Shown: piece by piece, positions 24,842 to 44,236 of the stretch | Numbering within the stretch: position 1 is the stretch's first letter | Layout: each line of letters begins with the position of its first letter | Assembly: GCA_026929865.2 (NCBI GenBank) | Contig: CM049407.1 | Location: 20,852,501-20,916,500, forward strand | Length of the DNA: 64,000 nt | Source of the DNA: Hyperoplus lanceolatus | Lineage: Eukaryota > Chordata > Actinopteri > Uranoscopiformes > Ammodytidae | Direction of reading: 5' to 3' | The notes under the pieces: generated by a model | Database searches by the model: none | What the model was told of the DNA's origin: nothing | Seen by the model: the letters and a program-made list of their open reading frames with translations, nothing else | Made by a program: the position numbers and the translations under genes

Positions 24842-26480
24842 TGTTTCCACCGAGTAGAGCGGGTCGGGTCGGGACAGCTCACTTTCAAGAATCTCGGTGG
24901 TGTTTCCACTGCCGACCGTACCCTTACTGGTAGGGCGGAGTTTAGGTTGGACTGCGATAGCCACCGCCAGAATATGGGTCAAACTATCGGGCTGTGGAAC
25001 AACTGTTGTCAAGCCAGCGGTCTCTCGTTTTTGCTTGGTCAGACCAGCCACTTCTATTTTTATTTATTCCCCCCGTGTTATGAGCGTATTACGCCGGTAA
25101 ATGTACAGAGACGGCTCGGTGCAACTGATAGAGACAGTGAGCCAACAGCGCTGGCTGCGGCAGCTACGTGACATTGTAGCAGTGGGACACAGTGTAACCC
25201 ACTGATTCATTTTATGACGAGGGAAAAAACATCACAATAAACAGTGCTGCGCTCACATTTTCGCCAAAACACAAGACTCTTCATTCTTGCTGAGGTGACT
25301 ACACACGGCAGAAATGATTCTTTCAACCAATAAACGGACGGCATGTGTAGCTCCACCTTTTCGAGACCCTTTCAGGCGGCTGGTACCCCAACAGAGGAGT
25401 ACCGAAAATAGGAGCGGCTTAGAGTGGTTAGGCGCACTTATATCCGTAGGGGACAACGGGGTAAGTAGGCACACTTTTTACTCTAGTGAGAATTGCTTAT
25501 CACCTAAACATCTTTCAATAGTCATTCCTACATTAAATTGAAGCTTAAGGTGTTGGCTTGAAATGTGTACCCCTCACTTTTTCTATCTTATTGTAATAAA
25601 GAAGAAATTAATCATCAAAGACATCCTTACACATTGTGACAACCAACCCCATCAAGGGGTCGGTTGTCAAACACTATGGGGTTGTTTGTCACAATGTTAT
25701 CTTAATGGGAATAATCTTAAAAAGAAGGCAAGAAAGTAGAACTAAATTTGAAAGTTTAATTGCATTGTCAAGTTGACAAATAGGCCTACATAACTTACTG
25801 TAGCCTTGGCAGCTGGTCTAGTTTGGGATGCACTGGGTTGTTTTGATTTTATTGCCCTTTTTTATTTTGCATGCTAGCTGCCTTTTCCTGCTCTATTCTT
25901 TCCTTCTCTGGGGTGTCAGTGAGGATACAGCTTGACAATTTATTTCGTTATTGGGTTCCTTTTCTGGCTGCAGCCTTGAGATAACATGTGACAGCCAACC
26001 CCACAAAAAATGTGACGACCAACCCCAACTTGAATTTCTTGCTAGCATCAAGGCCAACAACCATCTGACAACTAATTAGCTCGCTAACCACAATCTAAAC
26101 TATAGTTTACCCTTCACACTTTGTATGGGTAACAAGTGTTTTGTTATAAACCCATTGTGTAAAAGCCTAGAAGAAAAATACTGAGGAGCTAAATATTTTC
26201 AATTTGACATGAAAAACACAAACACTCGTCTCACCTCAAATTCAACAGTCTAACTCCAAGGAAGACTATGTAGGTGACCTCTGATCCCAATTCTGGATAT
26301 TTACATACTAAAATTTCACAGACAGCGCCTTCTGGTGCCGAGATATAACGATTGTGACAACCAACCCGTGTGACAAATTACCCCGTTCTCCCCTACCATA
26401 CCCAACTTTTGGCAAATGGAAAACCAAAATAACCGGACTGAACCGCTCCGACCCGACCCGCTCTACTTGGTGGAAACGAG
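24842..26480. mobile_element. TIR element with GTTTCCACC termini, split by insertion
   Basis: Left end TGTTTCCACCGAGTAGAGCG plus GGTCGGGTCGG (24842-24873) is mirrored by CGACCCGACCCGCTCTACTT plus GGTGGAAAC (about 26449-26478). The host half-elements are 24842-25448 and 26394-26480; the middle is a separate insertion (25449-26393). No transposase was recognised. Superfamily undetermined. Confidence 0.6.
25449..26393. mobile_element. Nested TA-flanked TIR element (GGGGACAACGGGG)
   Basis: It starts GGGGACAACGGGGTAA and ends TTACCCCGTTCTCCCC, and is flanked by TA at 25447-25448 and 26394-26395, as expected for the Tc1/mariner/pogo superfamily. The interior carries several GTGACAACCAACCCC-type subrepeats in both orientations. 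The ends resemble those of the element at 46571-49559. Confidence 0.7.
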
Positions 26481-28485
26481 ACATTATAGTGACTGTGCTT
26501 ATTGCCATCTCCATAAGGTAACAGTCTTACTATGCATAAGTACTTCATACAATCCCACTTCAATAGTATTGAACCATCCTTTTAGTATGGAGGCACATTA
26601 TTATTGACATAACAGTGAATTTCAGCAACCACCAGAAACCCACACTTGTACAATGCGCTCATTCAACACCCGTTGTGATGGGGGAGGTACGTTTTATATG
26701 TGACCTGACACAGTGGATACCCACACATCTGTCCCACTTTACAGAGGTATTTCTTTTTTAAAGCCAGAAATTCTGTGGCTTGAATGTGCAACTGATGTCT
26801 ATTGTAAATGCAGGTGAAATTGTATTTCACTGTTTGGCTTTGATGCAGATACATTCATCTCCTTAAAATGATGCTCGATATGAATCAACACTGTTTGGAA
26901 CAGTCAATGGACTACACTGAGAGTGTCATAGAGTTAATACTTGATCCACAACCCACCAACTCGGCCTTGTATCTGACGCTTTATCCCATGATCATTTAAA
27001 GAGCCATGAATTTATGGGTCATTTACTGTATGCATTGGCAGGGCGACCAGATGTATCTTTTTTGTTGTTGCTGCAATGCAGCTGGTAAAAGTGATTTATT
27101 GCAAGGACTGACTGAATGAATGTTTGTCAGTGTTCCGGACAAAAGAGCCATACCCATGAAGAGGCACATACTATGCAGAGGGAACATGTTGAGTATCATC
27201 CAGGCATACAATATCCACATCACAAAATAGTGCTTAGCCCCATCCTTGGTTATCCACAATGAAATGAGCACGGCATAGAATGGGATTTACAGTTAACCTT
27301 AGAGCTGACGCTATCATTGTGAGTATATTGGAACATGTTTTTCCAAAAAGTGTCTCTTTTTTCAAGCATTGTGTCTAATATCTGGCCCATGTTGCACATG
27401 CTAAAAATGCATTGGTTATTTGTTTTAAAAGCAGCATCATCAGAGGGTCATTCATTTTCTAGGAGGGTAGGACAGGGGTAGGGGGTGTTTCAGGGGATTG
27501 TCTATCATGTCAGTGTAGAAGCTTGTTGTACTAAAAGTGTTTGCAGAGTTTTATGAACTGTTTTGCAATATGTAGCCCTCGCTGGAGCATAGAAGCACTA
27601 ACAGGCACCTGTGTTTTATATCAAGCAAAGAGAAGATAGAGGATGAAGAGCTGAGCTGAATCCTACAATATCCTTGGAACACCATTTGTGTTAAGTGCTA
27701 GTTAGATCAGTCTTTGTTTTACTGCAGTTGTTGCAATAGATCAGACAACTTGAAGTGATTTGTTGAAAGAAGATATAAATTGATTAGTAGATTTGTGAGA
27801 TAGGACAGCATAATCAAAGTTTGATTATGATTCAGTTGATCCAGTTATTGAAGAGCCATTGTAAATTTGGTTTAAGTTGAAGAGGGATTCAGCCCAGCTG
27901 TAACTACATTGCATTATTCTCTGTCTGAAGCACTTAAACAAAAATGTGTTTTTGTTTAGGCTTCAGATGAAAAACATTCAAAGTTCACATGTTTTATGTG
28001 CTCTGGCTGTGGCCAAACCCAATTATCAACACAGCGTGGCTACAATGCACTTTCAACGGTGCAGCCTTGTGCAAAAATGATATACAACTATTTCACACAC
28101 GTTCACACACAATTTAACATGTACACACTAATTCACATTAACAGCCCCATCATTTAATACAGTTTTCAGTTGATTTGGTTTTAATCTAACAAGTTCAAAA
28201 TGAAACTATCTACCAGAGACACTTAGCATACTGAGATAGGCATGATCTCAGTTTATACTCACTGCATAATAATCCCTGTCAACACAAGCTAAATAAGCAG
28301 CTCCCGGTGTCTACAACAGGATTTCCATTGTCCCTTTCTTAAAAGGCATTTATTCATTCTCTGTCTAAAAGTTCATTCTGTTTGCATCTTTAAGGTTTCG
28401 CTGTTTTCAGGCTCAGTGACTGGCTTCTTTAAGCTTGCTCCTCAGAACATTCACAAAAAAATTACAACAGGGGAAGATAACTTGT
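26481..28485. other. Intergenic, nothing recognised
   Basis: Both strands carry only short frames without splice or family support. No repeat of certain identity was seen. Confidence 0.5.
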
Positions 28486-28850
28486 TTAAAGCTATAGTAT
28501 GTTACTTGTTCATTTAAATGAATATCCATTACATTCAAGCCTTTTCCACATTAGTTGACACAAAGTTGATTAAGCCTATCAGCTCCAAAAAACTCTCTCT
28601 GAATGTCTTAGTTTTGCGTTTGAATACTGGTGTCGCCCCCTAACACTGGCGCAGAAACTCAAGTAGCGCCCACAAAATGTTTCAGTTCTTGATTCTACTG
28701 CTAAGAAAAACTTGTATGTACAGCAGAAGGAATAAAATACATGCACAATCGCCTAAGGCTTGTCTCAAATAGATGCACAGACAGTGTTGTTGTCATTACT
28801 CAGAACTCCCCATGGCGGCGACAAAAGTAAGACACTAAAGCTATAATTTA
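28486..28850. mobile_element. MITE, TTAAAGCTATAG family, copy 1
   Basis: The left end TTTAAAGCTATAGTATGTTAC is mirrored imperfectly by GTAAGACACTAAAGCTATAA at the right. The interior TTACTCAGAACTCCCCATGG matches the inverted interior of the copy at 37013-37412. Confidence 0.6.
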
Positions 28851-28879
28851 TTTTCCGGGGATCAGGTTGTCAGTGGGAT

Positions 28880-28989
<110 letters not shown>

Positions 28990-29345
28990 TAAAGTAAGGC
29001 ATTAATCCTTAATTAGTCTGTTTGAAGTGTCTCTGATATATAGGTGCAATTATCCTTTAGATATTAAATTGTGTGCACATAAAAAATACTTAATGTGTGC
29101 ACACATGATTTACATTCTTTAGTTGTATACCATCTGCACCTGTTACTTTTCAGTGCACGTGTGTCACCATGGTTTACACATGTGCATATTCCCCTTTGAA
29201 GGCCACAGCCAGGCAGTTTCTTAGGATCCCGACTTAAACATGATGAATTTGCATGTACGCAAAGTAACACATGTGCATATACAAAAATATGCAAAGAAAG
29301 TACATACATATGAGTACTCATAAGGTTATATTTACATGCACTTAT

Positions 29346-35595
<6,250 letters not shown>

Positions 35596-36543
35596 GGCTA
35601 CCGGACGTACTCCAAAACAGACACTGCTGCAGGATCCAGCCCGGGTCTCAGGATAGCTGGAGGAATATCCTTTAACACAACGTGGCCCTTTCTGGTATTC
35701 TGAAGGGTAAATCAGGGAACGCCTATAGGGATTCTGGACCCCAAAGGAGACTTTTCCCAATGTTGCACCTGCAGTAGTCCAAGGGGGGAGGGGGGTTGGT
35801 GAGCCTGCCTGCCTGCCTGTCTGTCTGTCAGCCCACACAACACTCCTGTGAAAGAGACTGTAGGTTAGACAGAGGGCATTGGAGGAGTATGGGACAGAGA
35901 AACTTAGCCAATAAGAGCGAAGAAGGAACATCTTCAAATGGGACACCATAAAAGCATATAGGCAGAGAAGTTAAAAGTAACATGTTTTTTGTTTTACAGC
36001 TGTTTTCTGCATGCTGGTTTCCAGATATGACAGATGACATATGATATGCTGTATCGCTTTTCCTCAATGTAAAACAGGCTCAAACTGAGAAAAAAAACAA
36101 CAACATGCAAACATAATTTGATGCGAAGTACCATTCAAGTTTTGCCAGGCCTACCTGCTCTTGCTGCTGCTGCTGGTGTTCACTCAGGGGCCAGCAGGCT
36201 GCCTGCTTGCACAAGCTGAGTCAGTGTGGTACAGGACAGCGGCTGCAGCGGCAAAACGCTCACTGCGCACAGTCAGGGTTCACTCAAGGAGAATCCGCCA
36301 GCCAGCACTTTCACTGCAGAGACAGCCACATTGCAGCGCCAACCCCGTATGAGAAACAATTAGGGGAGGAGAAGGGGGAGAAGGGGGTTGGAGACAAATA
36401 GAGAGACAGACGGACAGGAGGAAAAGCCGCTGCACTCATTCTCTTCCTCAGCGGAGCCCCAGTGACTGATTCTTCTCCACTGCCCCGTCCCTGCGACTAA
36501 ATCTCCCCAACTTTTCCCCCGTCCTCTCCGTTGGCTGCATGCC

Positions 36544-36599
<56 letters not shown>

Positions 36600-37012
36600 T
36601 TCTCTCCCCCTCCCTCACCTGCCTCATATTCTCTTTCTCTCCTCCATCACCCACCATTCACTCCTCCCCTGCTCCCCTCCCTCCTCCCCATCTCCTGACT
36701 TGGGGCGTGTATGCAGACTCAGGCACTTTTGTCAGGGTGTTGGTGAAGATCAGAGAAAAAGTTCTGCAGTGCAGGTTGAGAGGGAGGGAGGTTGTGTAAT
36801 GCAGCCCCCGGGGGCCAGACACACACAGTCCTGAATCAATAGGCTAATGCTCCATTCATAAATGGACAGCTCGTGTCACCAATAACGTCAACTTAAAGGG
36901 TGTCAAAAGTCTAGCATCACAGAATTACCCGTGGTAGAGGAAACCAGTACGGTGGTTAGTCTCAATTCAAACTCAATTTTAAATGTCAGATTTTTAAAAC
37001 TGCATTGTGACT
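35596..37012 (-). promoter_or_regulatory. scn4b upstream region with (CT)n tract
   Basis: This is the 5' flank of scn4b. An open frame continues upstream of the chosen ATG but lacks signal-peptide character. A pure CT tract of about 50 bp lies at 36546-36597 in a pyrimidine-rich zone (to about 36690). Transcription start and core promoter cannot be placed. Confidence 0.4.
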
Positions 37013-37412
37013 TTAAAGCTATAGTGCGTAACTTCTGTTGCCCCCATGAGGAATTCTGAGTAATAACAATGACACAGTTGGCGCATCTACATGGGTTAAT
37101 AAGCCTTTGGTAATGGTGCATGCATTTTACCTTCTGATCTACGTCCAGGTTTTTTCTTAAGAAACTCAAAAACTGAAACAGAAAGTATATCGTATTGTAT
37201 TGTATTGTATCGTGTCATATTTCTTTTTAACTTCTTAGGATTTTTCTGAGCTCCTGCACTATGTCGGGGGACGTCACCAGTTTGTAAACGCTGCCATACT
37301 GAGAAATACAGAGAGGTTTGTGGAGCCTATAGGCTTGATAAGCTTTGTGTCAACTCATTTGGCAATGGCTTGAATGTAATCGATACGAAAACGTTACGCA
37401 CTATAGCTTTAA
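37013..37412. mobile_element. MITE, TTAAAGCTATAG family, copy 2
   Basis: Near-perfect TIRs: TTAAAGCTATAGTGCGTAAC at the left and GTTACGCACTATAGCTTTAA at the right. The TTAA at each terminus could be the target site, as for piggyBac or Kolobok-type elements. It is opposite in orientation to the copy at 28486-28850. Confidence 0.75.
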
Positions 37413-40400
37413 ACACTTTTCCCTTTCTTCTTTCTGCTATTCCCTCTCACTCAGTACACATCCTTCCCCAGGCAGGTTGTCTCTCCTCTCTTCCTGAAAG
37501 ACAGGCTCATATTCCCCTGGCTTGGGATAATCACTATCCACAGAAAATGGCTAGGCATGTCCCTGTACGTGTGTTATGTGTCACATTCAGTGCCTGGAAG
37601 GTCGAACTACCTTCTGTACATCACAAGGCATCCGTGTGATCAGAGTGCTGCAGCTGCAAGTGCAGTGGGGGTATGATGCAGTGTGTGCAGTCATTTTTCC
37701 CACGACCGGACAGCTCCGATCCCATAAATGATCAGACACATCGGTTAATAACAGCTGGCCAGTATAACAGTTTGTGTCTGTCTACCCTATTCACTGCCAT
37801 GACATGACAGGAAGTGCTGAGCTCAGAGTTTTTCTTTCTTCCATATTGTATTAGTTCATTTTAGACCTATAGACTATACAGTACACTTAACACTGTAAGC
37901 CTGCCAGAGTCCTTTACAGTAAAAAAATAAATAATGTAGTAATGACTTGCTGCTGTCAGTAAAAAGTGGTTGGTAAGAGGTTAATTGGAGTTTCATACTG
38001 GAGCGAAGGAGTGTCGCGGCACAAGGATGCAACTGAGATCATGTGACAGAGTGTACAGTATATATACAGTAGTTGCACCAGGCAGAGGACAAGGTGACAA
38101 CCATACACATTCGTTCTGGACATTACCTCCTGCTTGTTTTTTTTTTGTTTTTTCTGCTCACAGGGAACATGGTCTTTCTATTTCAGGTAAAGTTTTCAAC
38201 TCGGAAGAAGGGTTGTAAGTGAAATTTGCATTGGCAAATTAAACTTCACAAATTAAGATAGATGCAGATAACACCCATAGAAACACATGCTGTACTATAC
38301 TTACTGCAAGGACTTAATACCAATATCTATTATTCATTGGGCATGTTATACCGGTATTTAGTAGACATGTAGACTCTATAGGATGGCATCTAATTTCTTT
38401 AGTAGTTCATGCAATGTTTAAGATACCATAGATGTGTGTTGTGTCATTTATTTGAATGATTTGATGTCAGCACTCTTTGATTCAATACAAATCTATGGTA
38501 CAGGTAAGATTCGATGGAGCTGAATTGAGGCAAAAGGCAGGTCCTCCTGACACAACAGACTAAGCATAAAAAACATCCGCATTATCTAACTTGCAATCTA
38601 ATATGTGTCACATGATGTTTAGTGAACAAATACAACCGTGTTTGTATGAACATTATGAGATTGTTTCCAGTTAGAACCTGCAGGAAAAAAACGGGAACAA
38701 ATAATTATAAACATACTGAAACCATCAGTCTGGACTGAATAGACAGGTGAAGTGCGGTGAAGGGGGACAGTGAGTGATTTGGAGGGGTGCGGAGCTAAGA
38801 GATAATGTGGCCGGGCTGCGGGCTCACTGCTCTCCTCTCCAGGCCCCTCCACTGGAGTATCAACGCAGCAGCAGTGGGAACTCTTCCAGAACTGCAATAA
38901 GAAAAAAAAAGAAAAAAAAAACACTTTACTGCAGAAAGCCAGGGTGCTGCTGCAGACTTGTGCAGGAGAACGGTTATTATACAAGAGAGTGTACATGGAC
39001 ATGTTCACACAAAACATGACCACACGGTATATGTACTGTGCAGACATTCATTATGATGTGTGTGTTCCTTGTTAATATTCAAGGGTGCCATGCAGGTGCA
39101 CACTCAGCACATAGGTGTCCTTTTGCTCTTACTGCAGCAAATGTGTGTGTGCTGCAAAGGGAAGAGACAAGGACAAATCGCAGCTCTCATGTACTTCAGT
39201 GAATTAGGACAGTACAAGTAAAGCACAACTTCGTATTGAGACCTTTTACTTACTAAGTCTATAGGTGGGCTACAACTGTGTAAAATGTACTCCATTACAT
39301 AAAACATTCTGCCTCCAAAGCCTTACAGAAGTAAAACAGACATATTATAATCAAAATGTAGTACTCTTTTTACAGAAAAAATGGCCACTGTGACTTGTTT
39401 TTATTCAGTACGAAACCTAATTTACTGCATGCACTTGTGCATCAATACCAATATCGCAATTTATAATTACTGATGTACTTTTGAAACAGTTATAGTGTTC
39501 ATTTAAGTTCAATGGTTCAAAGGGTGCTAATGGTGTCACAAGATAAATCTGGGGGGTTCTTATGCATGAACTCCCACTCCATACACTATTCTCAGCATAG
39601 ACGTTATGAAATACAAATAGTAATCAATTTGGCAAAAACAGAGGCAAAATAGAGGGAATGTCAGACAGACCCCCAGGTGGCCAAAAACCACATGATCCAA
39701 ACCCGCTGAATGTGTAAGTGTTAGTGCAGGTTTAAATAAAGGTTAAATCCCCTTTTTTGGTGGAACCGCTAAAAACTCACATTTGGAATATGACATTTAG
39801 CCCCACATTTGTGAGGGGTTACAAGTCAAAAAAGGTTGGATACCACTGGCTTAATCTGTAAAAATGCAATGTTTTATATAATCATCATGCTATACTTGTC
39901 TTTATGTAAGATGAAGTGTATTTCACTGTGTACACTAACAAAAAGTGGTAGACACAGGACCATTTTTGTCTCTCAGTAGTTGTTGCATACAGTCTGAAGC
40001 ATGTGGTTACAAGCTTGTGTCCAGACAGGTTTCCACATGTCCCTCTCCACCCCCGCTCAAAACCTGCTTTACACTTCAATTTTTGTTGGTCATTTTGAAG
40101 CAGACAGATATGAAAGCATGGAATGTGTATTGTATTGTACATTGTATTACCAACTGAGAAAATAAATATAAAATCCTTACACTTGAATATGAAAAGGGAA
40201 AAAAAGCAGTGCTCATGTTACCACCAGGGGGCGATGTGTCCTACATTCCCCTGTTGTTTTTCTAGGAAGTAAGGCTTCACTCAGATTTTCCAGGGAGTTG
40301 TAATGTGCATTTTATAACATCAGTGCCAATGGTATTGTCATGAACGTCCAGTTAAGTGCTAACTAATGTTTGATACTTTTAAAACAAGTAAAAAAAAAGA

Positions 40401-40744
40401 TTAAAATATCACAGGCAGATAATACTATTCTGTTTTCAATGCAAACTCACTCAACTCTTGAAAAAATGTATCCAACATCAGACAAATAGACTTTTGCACT
40501 ATTGAGTCATACAACTTGAACAAGTCTTGAGCTTTACTCTAGCTTGACTCAGCTGTTCTAAGGCAAGGAAGTGTAAGACTGTAACCCATTGTCACACATG
40601 ACACATGCAGGAGTGGCTGATACTCTGCCTGGCCGGTTGGTATTTCACACTCACCCACCCAATCTGTTCACCTCGAAAGCTGATCTGTTCCCACACACAC
40701 ACAGAAAGATCTTATCAAAACACACGCCATGCTGCTTAATAATT
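37413..40744. other. Intergenic, nothing recognised
   Basis: No coding exon was supported; the region has short frames and a few A-rich runs only (for example 38900-38922). Confidence 0.5.
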
Positions 40745-40761
40745 TAAAAAAAAAAAACATC

Positions 40762-40767
40762 TTTATT
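40762..40767 (-). terminator. Polyadenylation signal AATAAA
   Basis: TTTATT on the plus strand, read AATAAA on the minus strand. A 12-T run follows within 20 bases in that sense. It fits the acidic candidate exon at 41760-41946. Confidence 0.35.
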
Positions 40768-41759
40768 CCAAAATTGCGAAATAATGATTTACATGACAAC
40801 ATTTAAGGACTAGAGTTAAAAAAAGGTAAAGTTCTGCATATTTTACACTATATACAACACTAAAAATACGAAATAAATTGTGTACTGTTGCCATAGTAGT
40901 AAACACCTTTGATTATCACTGCTAAATGTAATGGTGGACTTTCAGGAAGCAAACATTTAAGGACAGCTAGTTTAATTTCCAGCAGCATTGAAAATCACCC
41001 ACTATGACAGCTGTTTCTTACTTAAAATTGTGATTTGCCTACTCTCGACTGTTGCTTTTATAAACTGAACGGGAGAAAACATTTCATCAGGGCAACTCTG
41101 CAGCCGGACAAACACTTTGTGCACTGGGTGCTTTTAAAAATTAGCCAAATTAAAATGGCTTTTCTCTTTAAAAATGTATGGTCCATTTATTCAACATGAA
41201 GAATAATTAACAACATTCACAACATCGATCAAAGGCAATATTCTTCCAGCAGCAGCTGCATGAAAATCCAGTCTAGCAAGCACAAATAAGTAAAACTACA
41301 GTGGTTATGTACAATAAATGAGATTCACATCCATCAATCAGCATCCATAAAACACACAGAAATTAAAGGGGAGCTCTAACAAATTATGCATAAAAGTTGG
41401 AGAGTACAATATAGTGTAGTTCCATAGGGACCTGTGTAAAATGTAATAAACTGCCTCCAGTGATGTCACTTGAGTCAGCATTGGTTGGAACCGAAGACAA
41501 CACATTTGACATTCTGGGGAGATTTAGAGCCAATAACAAGTTAGCTTCCCAGACCTCTGTAGGCTGCTATTCATCTCCGACCAAACTGCCGTCGGATGAG
41601 TTGCATTGTGGGCTATGTAGGCACCAAGTTTTGACAAGGAATAATGCGTTTGAAAAAGACGATTTTCTTTAGTAACATTTTCAAGACAAGCCACACATTT
41701 GAAATCATGTTAATGAAGAGCAAAATGGCCGACGTTAGAAGGGGAAAGATCGTGTCCAT

Positions 41760-41946
41760 TTAATCGTCATCGTCATCACCTCCATCGTCAATGTCATCAT
41801 CATCATCATCGTCGTCATCATCTTCCTCAAGGCCTTCGTCTTCCTCATCATCACCTCCACTGCTTCCTTCAGACTCTTCATCATCCGAACTATCAACCTC
41901 TATCGCCTTGGTCAGAATTGTCAGATGAACTGCCTCTTCGGGTGAA
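41760..41946 (-). CDS. Candidate terminal exon encoding an acidic tail
   Basis: On the minus strand a TGTGTCAG acceptor precedes 41946. The following frame (entered with one base, phase 2) encodes SPEEAVHLTILTKAIEVDSS, then a Ser/Glu/Asp/Gly-rich stretch ending in poly-Asp, with a TAA at 41760-41762. The first 18 residues are not low-complexity, which argues for real coding sequence. AATAAA on the minus strand at 40767-40762, followed by a T-rich run, would give a 1-kb 3' UTR. No upstream exon was found and no gene was recognised. Its position between scn4b and mpzl2 is where mammals carry SCN2B, JAML and MPZL3, but I see no resemblance to them. A GAY/GAR repeat inside a UTR is the alternative. 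Confidence 0.35.
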
Positions 41947-42443
41947 CTGACACAGCCCGCCCGGATAAAAGCAAATTTAGTCACATACAAACAAACATAC
42001 GTATACAATGAGATGGGCTTCTCAAGGAAATGTGGCCACGTGGAAATTGTGACAAAAAAATAAAAAAAAATAAACTGGTTTCCCTTACCAAATGTCCATT
42101 TGTTCAAAATATCAGAGATACCCACTTAAAAGAATACAATACCCAGAATCCTCAGCTCGAAAGGAACCCAACCACAGTATCGCAGAGAATTGATGTACTG
42201 CTTCTCTTCGTGTTAAAAGATCAACAAAACATCAGTTCATGAAAATTTTTCAACCAATAAAAAACAATAATAATCAAAAGGTTTTTCCCAAGAAAACATT
42301 GATCTGTTTTTATTTTCCCTTTTGAAACCCTCAATAGCCAGCCTTAGACAGGATAATTCACTGCAGCAGTATCAAGTATGAAGTGCTCTTTATGGACATA
42401 ATCAATATGTTTCAAGGGATGACTCGGTTAAACCATAATTCTA

Positions 42444-43827
42444 CAACCCCAATCCCAAAACAAGTTGGGACGCTTTGTAAAACTTATATAGAACAAAATG
42501 GGATAATTTTTTCATCATTTTTGACGTACAATCAAGTTAAAAACAATACAATATGTTTAATGTTCTACCCTATCTACTTAATTGTTTCTCGTAAATATAT
42601 GCTTATTCTGAATTTGATGCAACACATTTCAAAAAAGTTGGGACAGGAGCATTAAATTAAAAGATTGGGGGAAAAAACCAACAAACACCTGTTCGGAACA
42701 TTACTCACCTAAACATGGTAATTGATAACAGGTGATATTATCATGAATGGATATTAAAAGGGGCATCCAGTAAAGATTCAGTTTTCACAAGCAAAAATTG
42801 GGTGAGGCTCACCACTTTGTGAAGAACTGCATAAGAAAATCGTCCAGTTTAAAAACACTACATGGGCCATGGAACACTTCTGAAACCCATTGTCAGTAAA
42901 CACAGTTAATCATTACCACAAATGCAAGTTAAGACTATCATGCAAAGTGCAAGCCATATATCAACAACATCCACAAATGCTGCAGACTTCTCTGGGCCTG
43001 GGCTCATCTGAGATGGACTGACGCTAAGTGGAACAGTGTGCTGTGGTCTGACAAGTCTACATTTCATATTGTTTTTTGTAAATCATGGACGTTGTGTTCT
43101 CCAGTCTAAAAAGGAAAAGGACCATCCAGATTGTTACTTCCGCAAAGCTGATAAGCCAGTGTTTGTGATGGCATGGGGGTGGGCTAGTGCCCATGGCATG
43201 GGTAACTTTCACATATACTGTATGTGAAGGCAGCGTTTATGCTGAAAAGTACATACAGGTTTTGGAGCAACATGCTGCCATCCAGACAACGTCTTTTTCC
43301 AGGATGTCCCTGCTTGTTTCAGCAAGACAATACCAAGCTACATTCTACACGTCTTACAACAGCTTGGCTTCGTAGGAACAGAGTGTGGGTACTACTGGCC
43401 TGCCTGCAGTCCATACTGGTCTCCCATTGAACATTCCAGGTGCATATGAAGCACAAAATATCACAATGGAGACCCCGGAATGTTGAGCAACTGAAGTTGT
43501 ACTTCCAGCAAGGATGGGAAACAATTGTGCTTTCAAAATGTCAAGAAATAATGTCTTCTGTTCCCAAACGCTTATTCAGTGTTGTTATAAAAAGGGTATG
43601 AAACAGAGTGGTAAACATGCACCTGTCCATACTTTTTTGAAACGTGTTGCACATTTAAAATGTGTGTACACAAAACAAAACAAAAACAATATAGTTTCTC
43701 AGTTTAAACAAATACATCTCTATTTGTACTGTTTTATATTGATAAATGTCAAGAGGAATTGCAAATGATCACAGCCTGTTTTATTCACATTTTCAATAGC
43801 GTCCCAACTTTTTTGGAATTGGGGTTG
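42444..43827 (+). mobile_element. Decayed Tc1-like transposon
   Basis: TIRs CAACCCCAATCCCAAAACAA (left) and TTTTTTGGAATTGGGGTTG (right) are flanked by TA at 42442-42443 and 43828-43829. Transposase fragments on the plus strand in shifting frames include LTLSGTVCCGLTSLHFILFF, KPVFVMAWGWASAHGMGNF, and LFQQDNTKLHSTRLTTAWLR. The last matches the FQQDNAxPH motif around the second catalytic Asp of Tc1-like enzymes. Stops and frameshifts make it inactive. It ends about 410 bp below the mpzl2-like stop codon. Confidence 0.85.
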
Positions 43828-44236
43828 TATAAAACACATGATAAAACAACAAATTAATACTCTTTAACTGGTCATCCAATGGTTATATGATAAAAGACTG
43901 GTGCACTTAACACTGCTGCAGTGAATTGAAGATCATCCTTATTTAGTTAGAAAAACTCCTCCATATTTACATCTCCTACTAGTGAAGAATAAAAATTACA
44001 ATTACAGCAATAACAATCATTGGAAATGTTAGTATAAAAAAACATATCAAAGAGCGTAAAGATTTTGGCATTACAACATATGTAATGGTTGTGCATTATA
44101 CCCCTAATACTGAAGAAAATACACTACGATAAAATCTGAGAGGTTGACAATGGAGGAGCAAACATGGAAGAAAAAAATGCCTTCCCCACTCTCAATTTGT
44201 GTTTTCCAGCAGAGCGAGTGGACCCAAAACAGCCAA

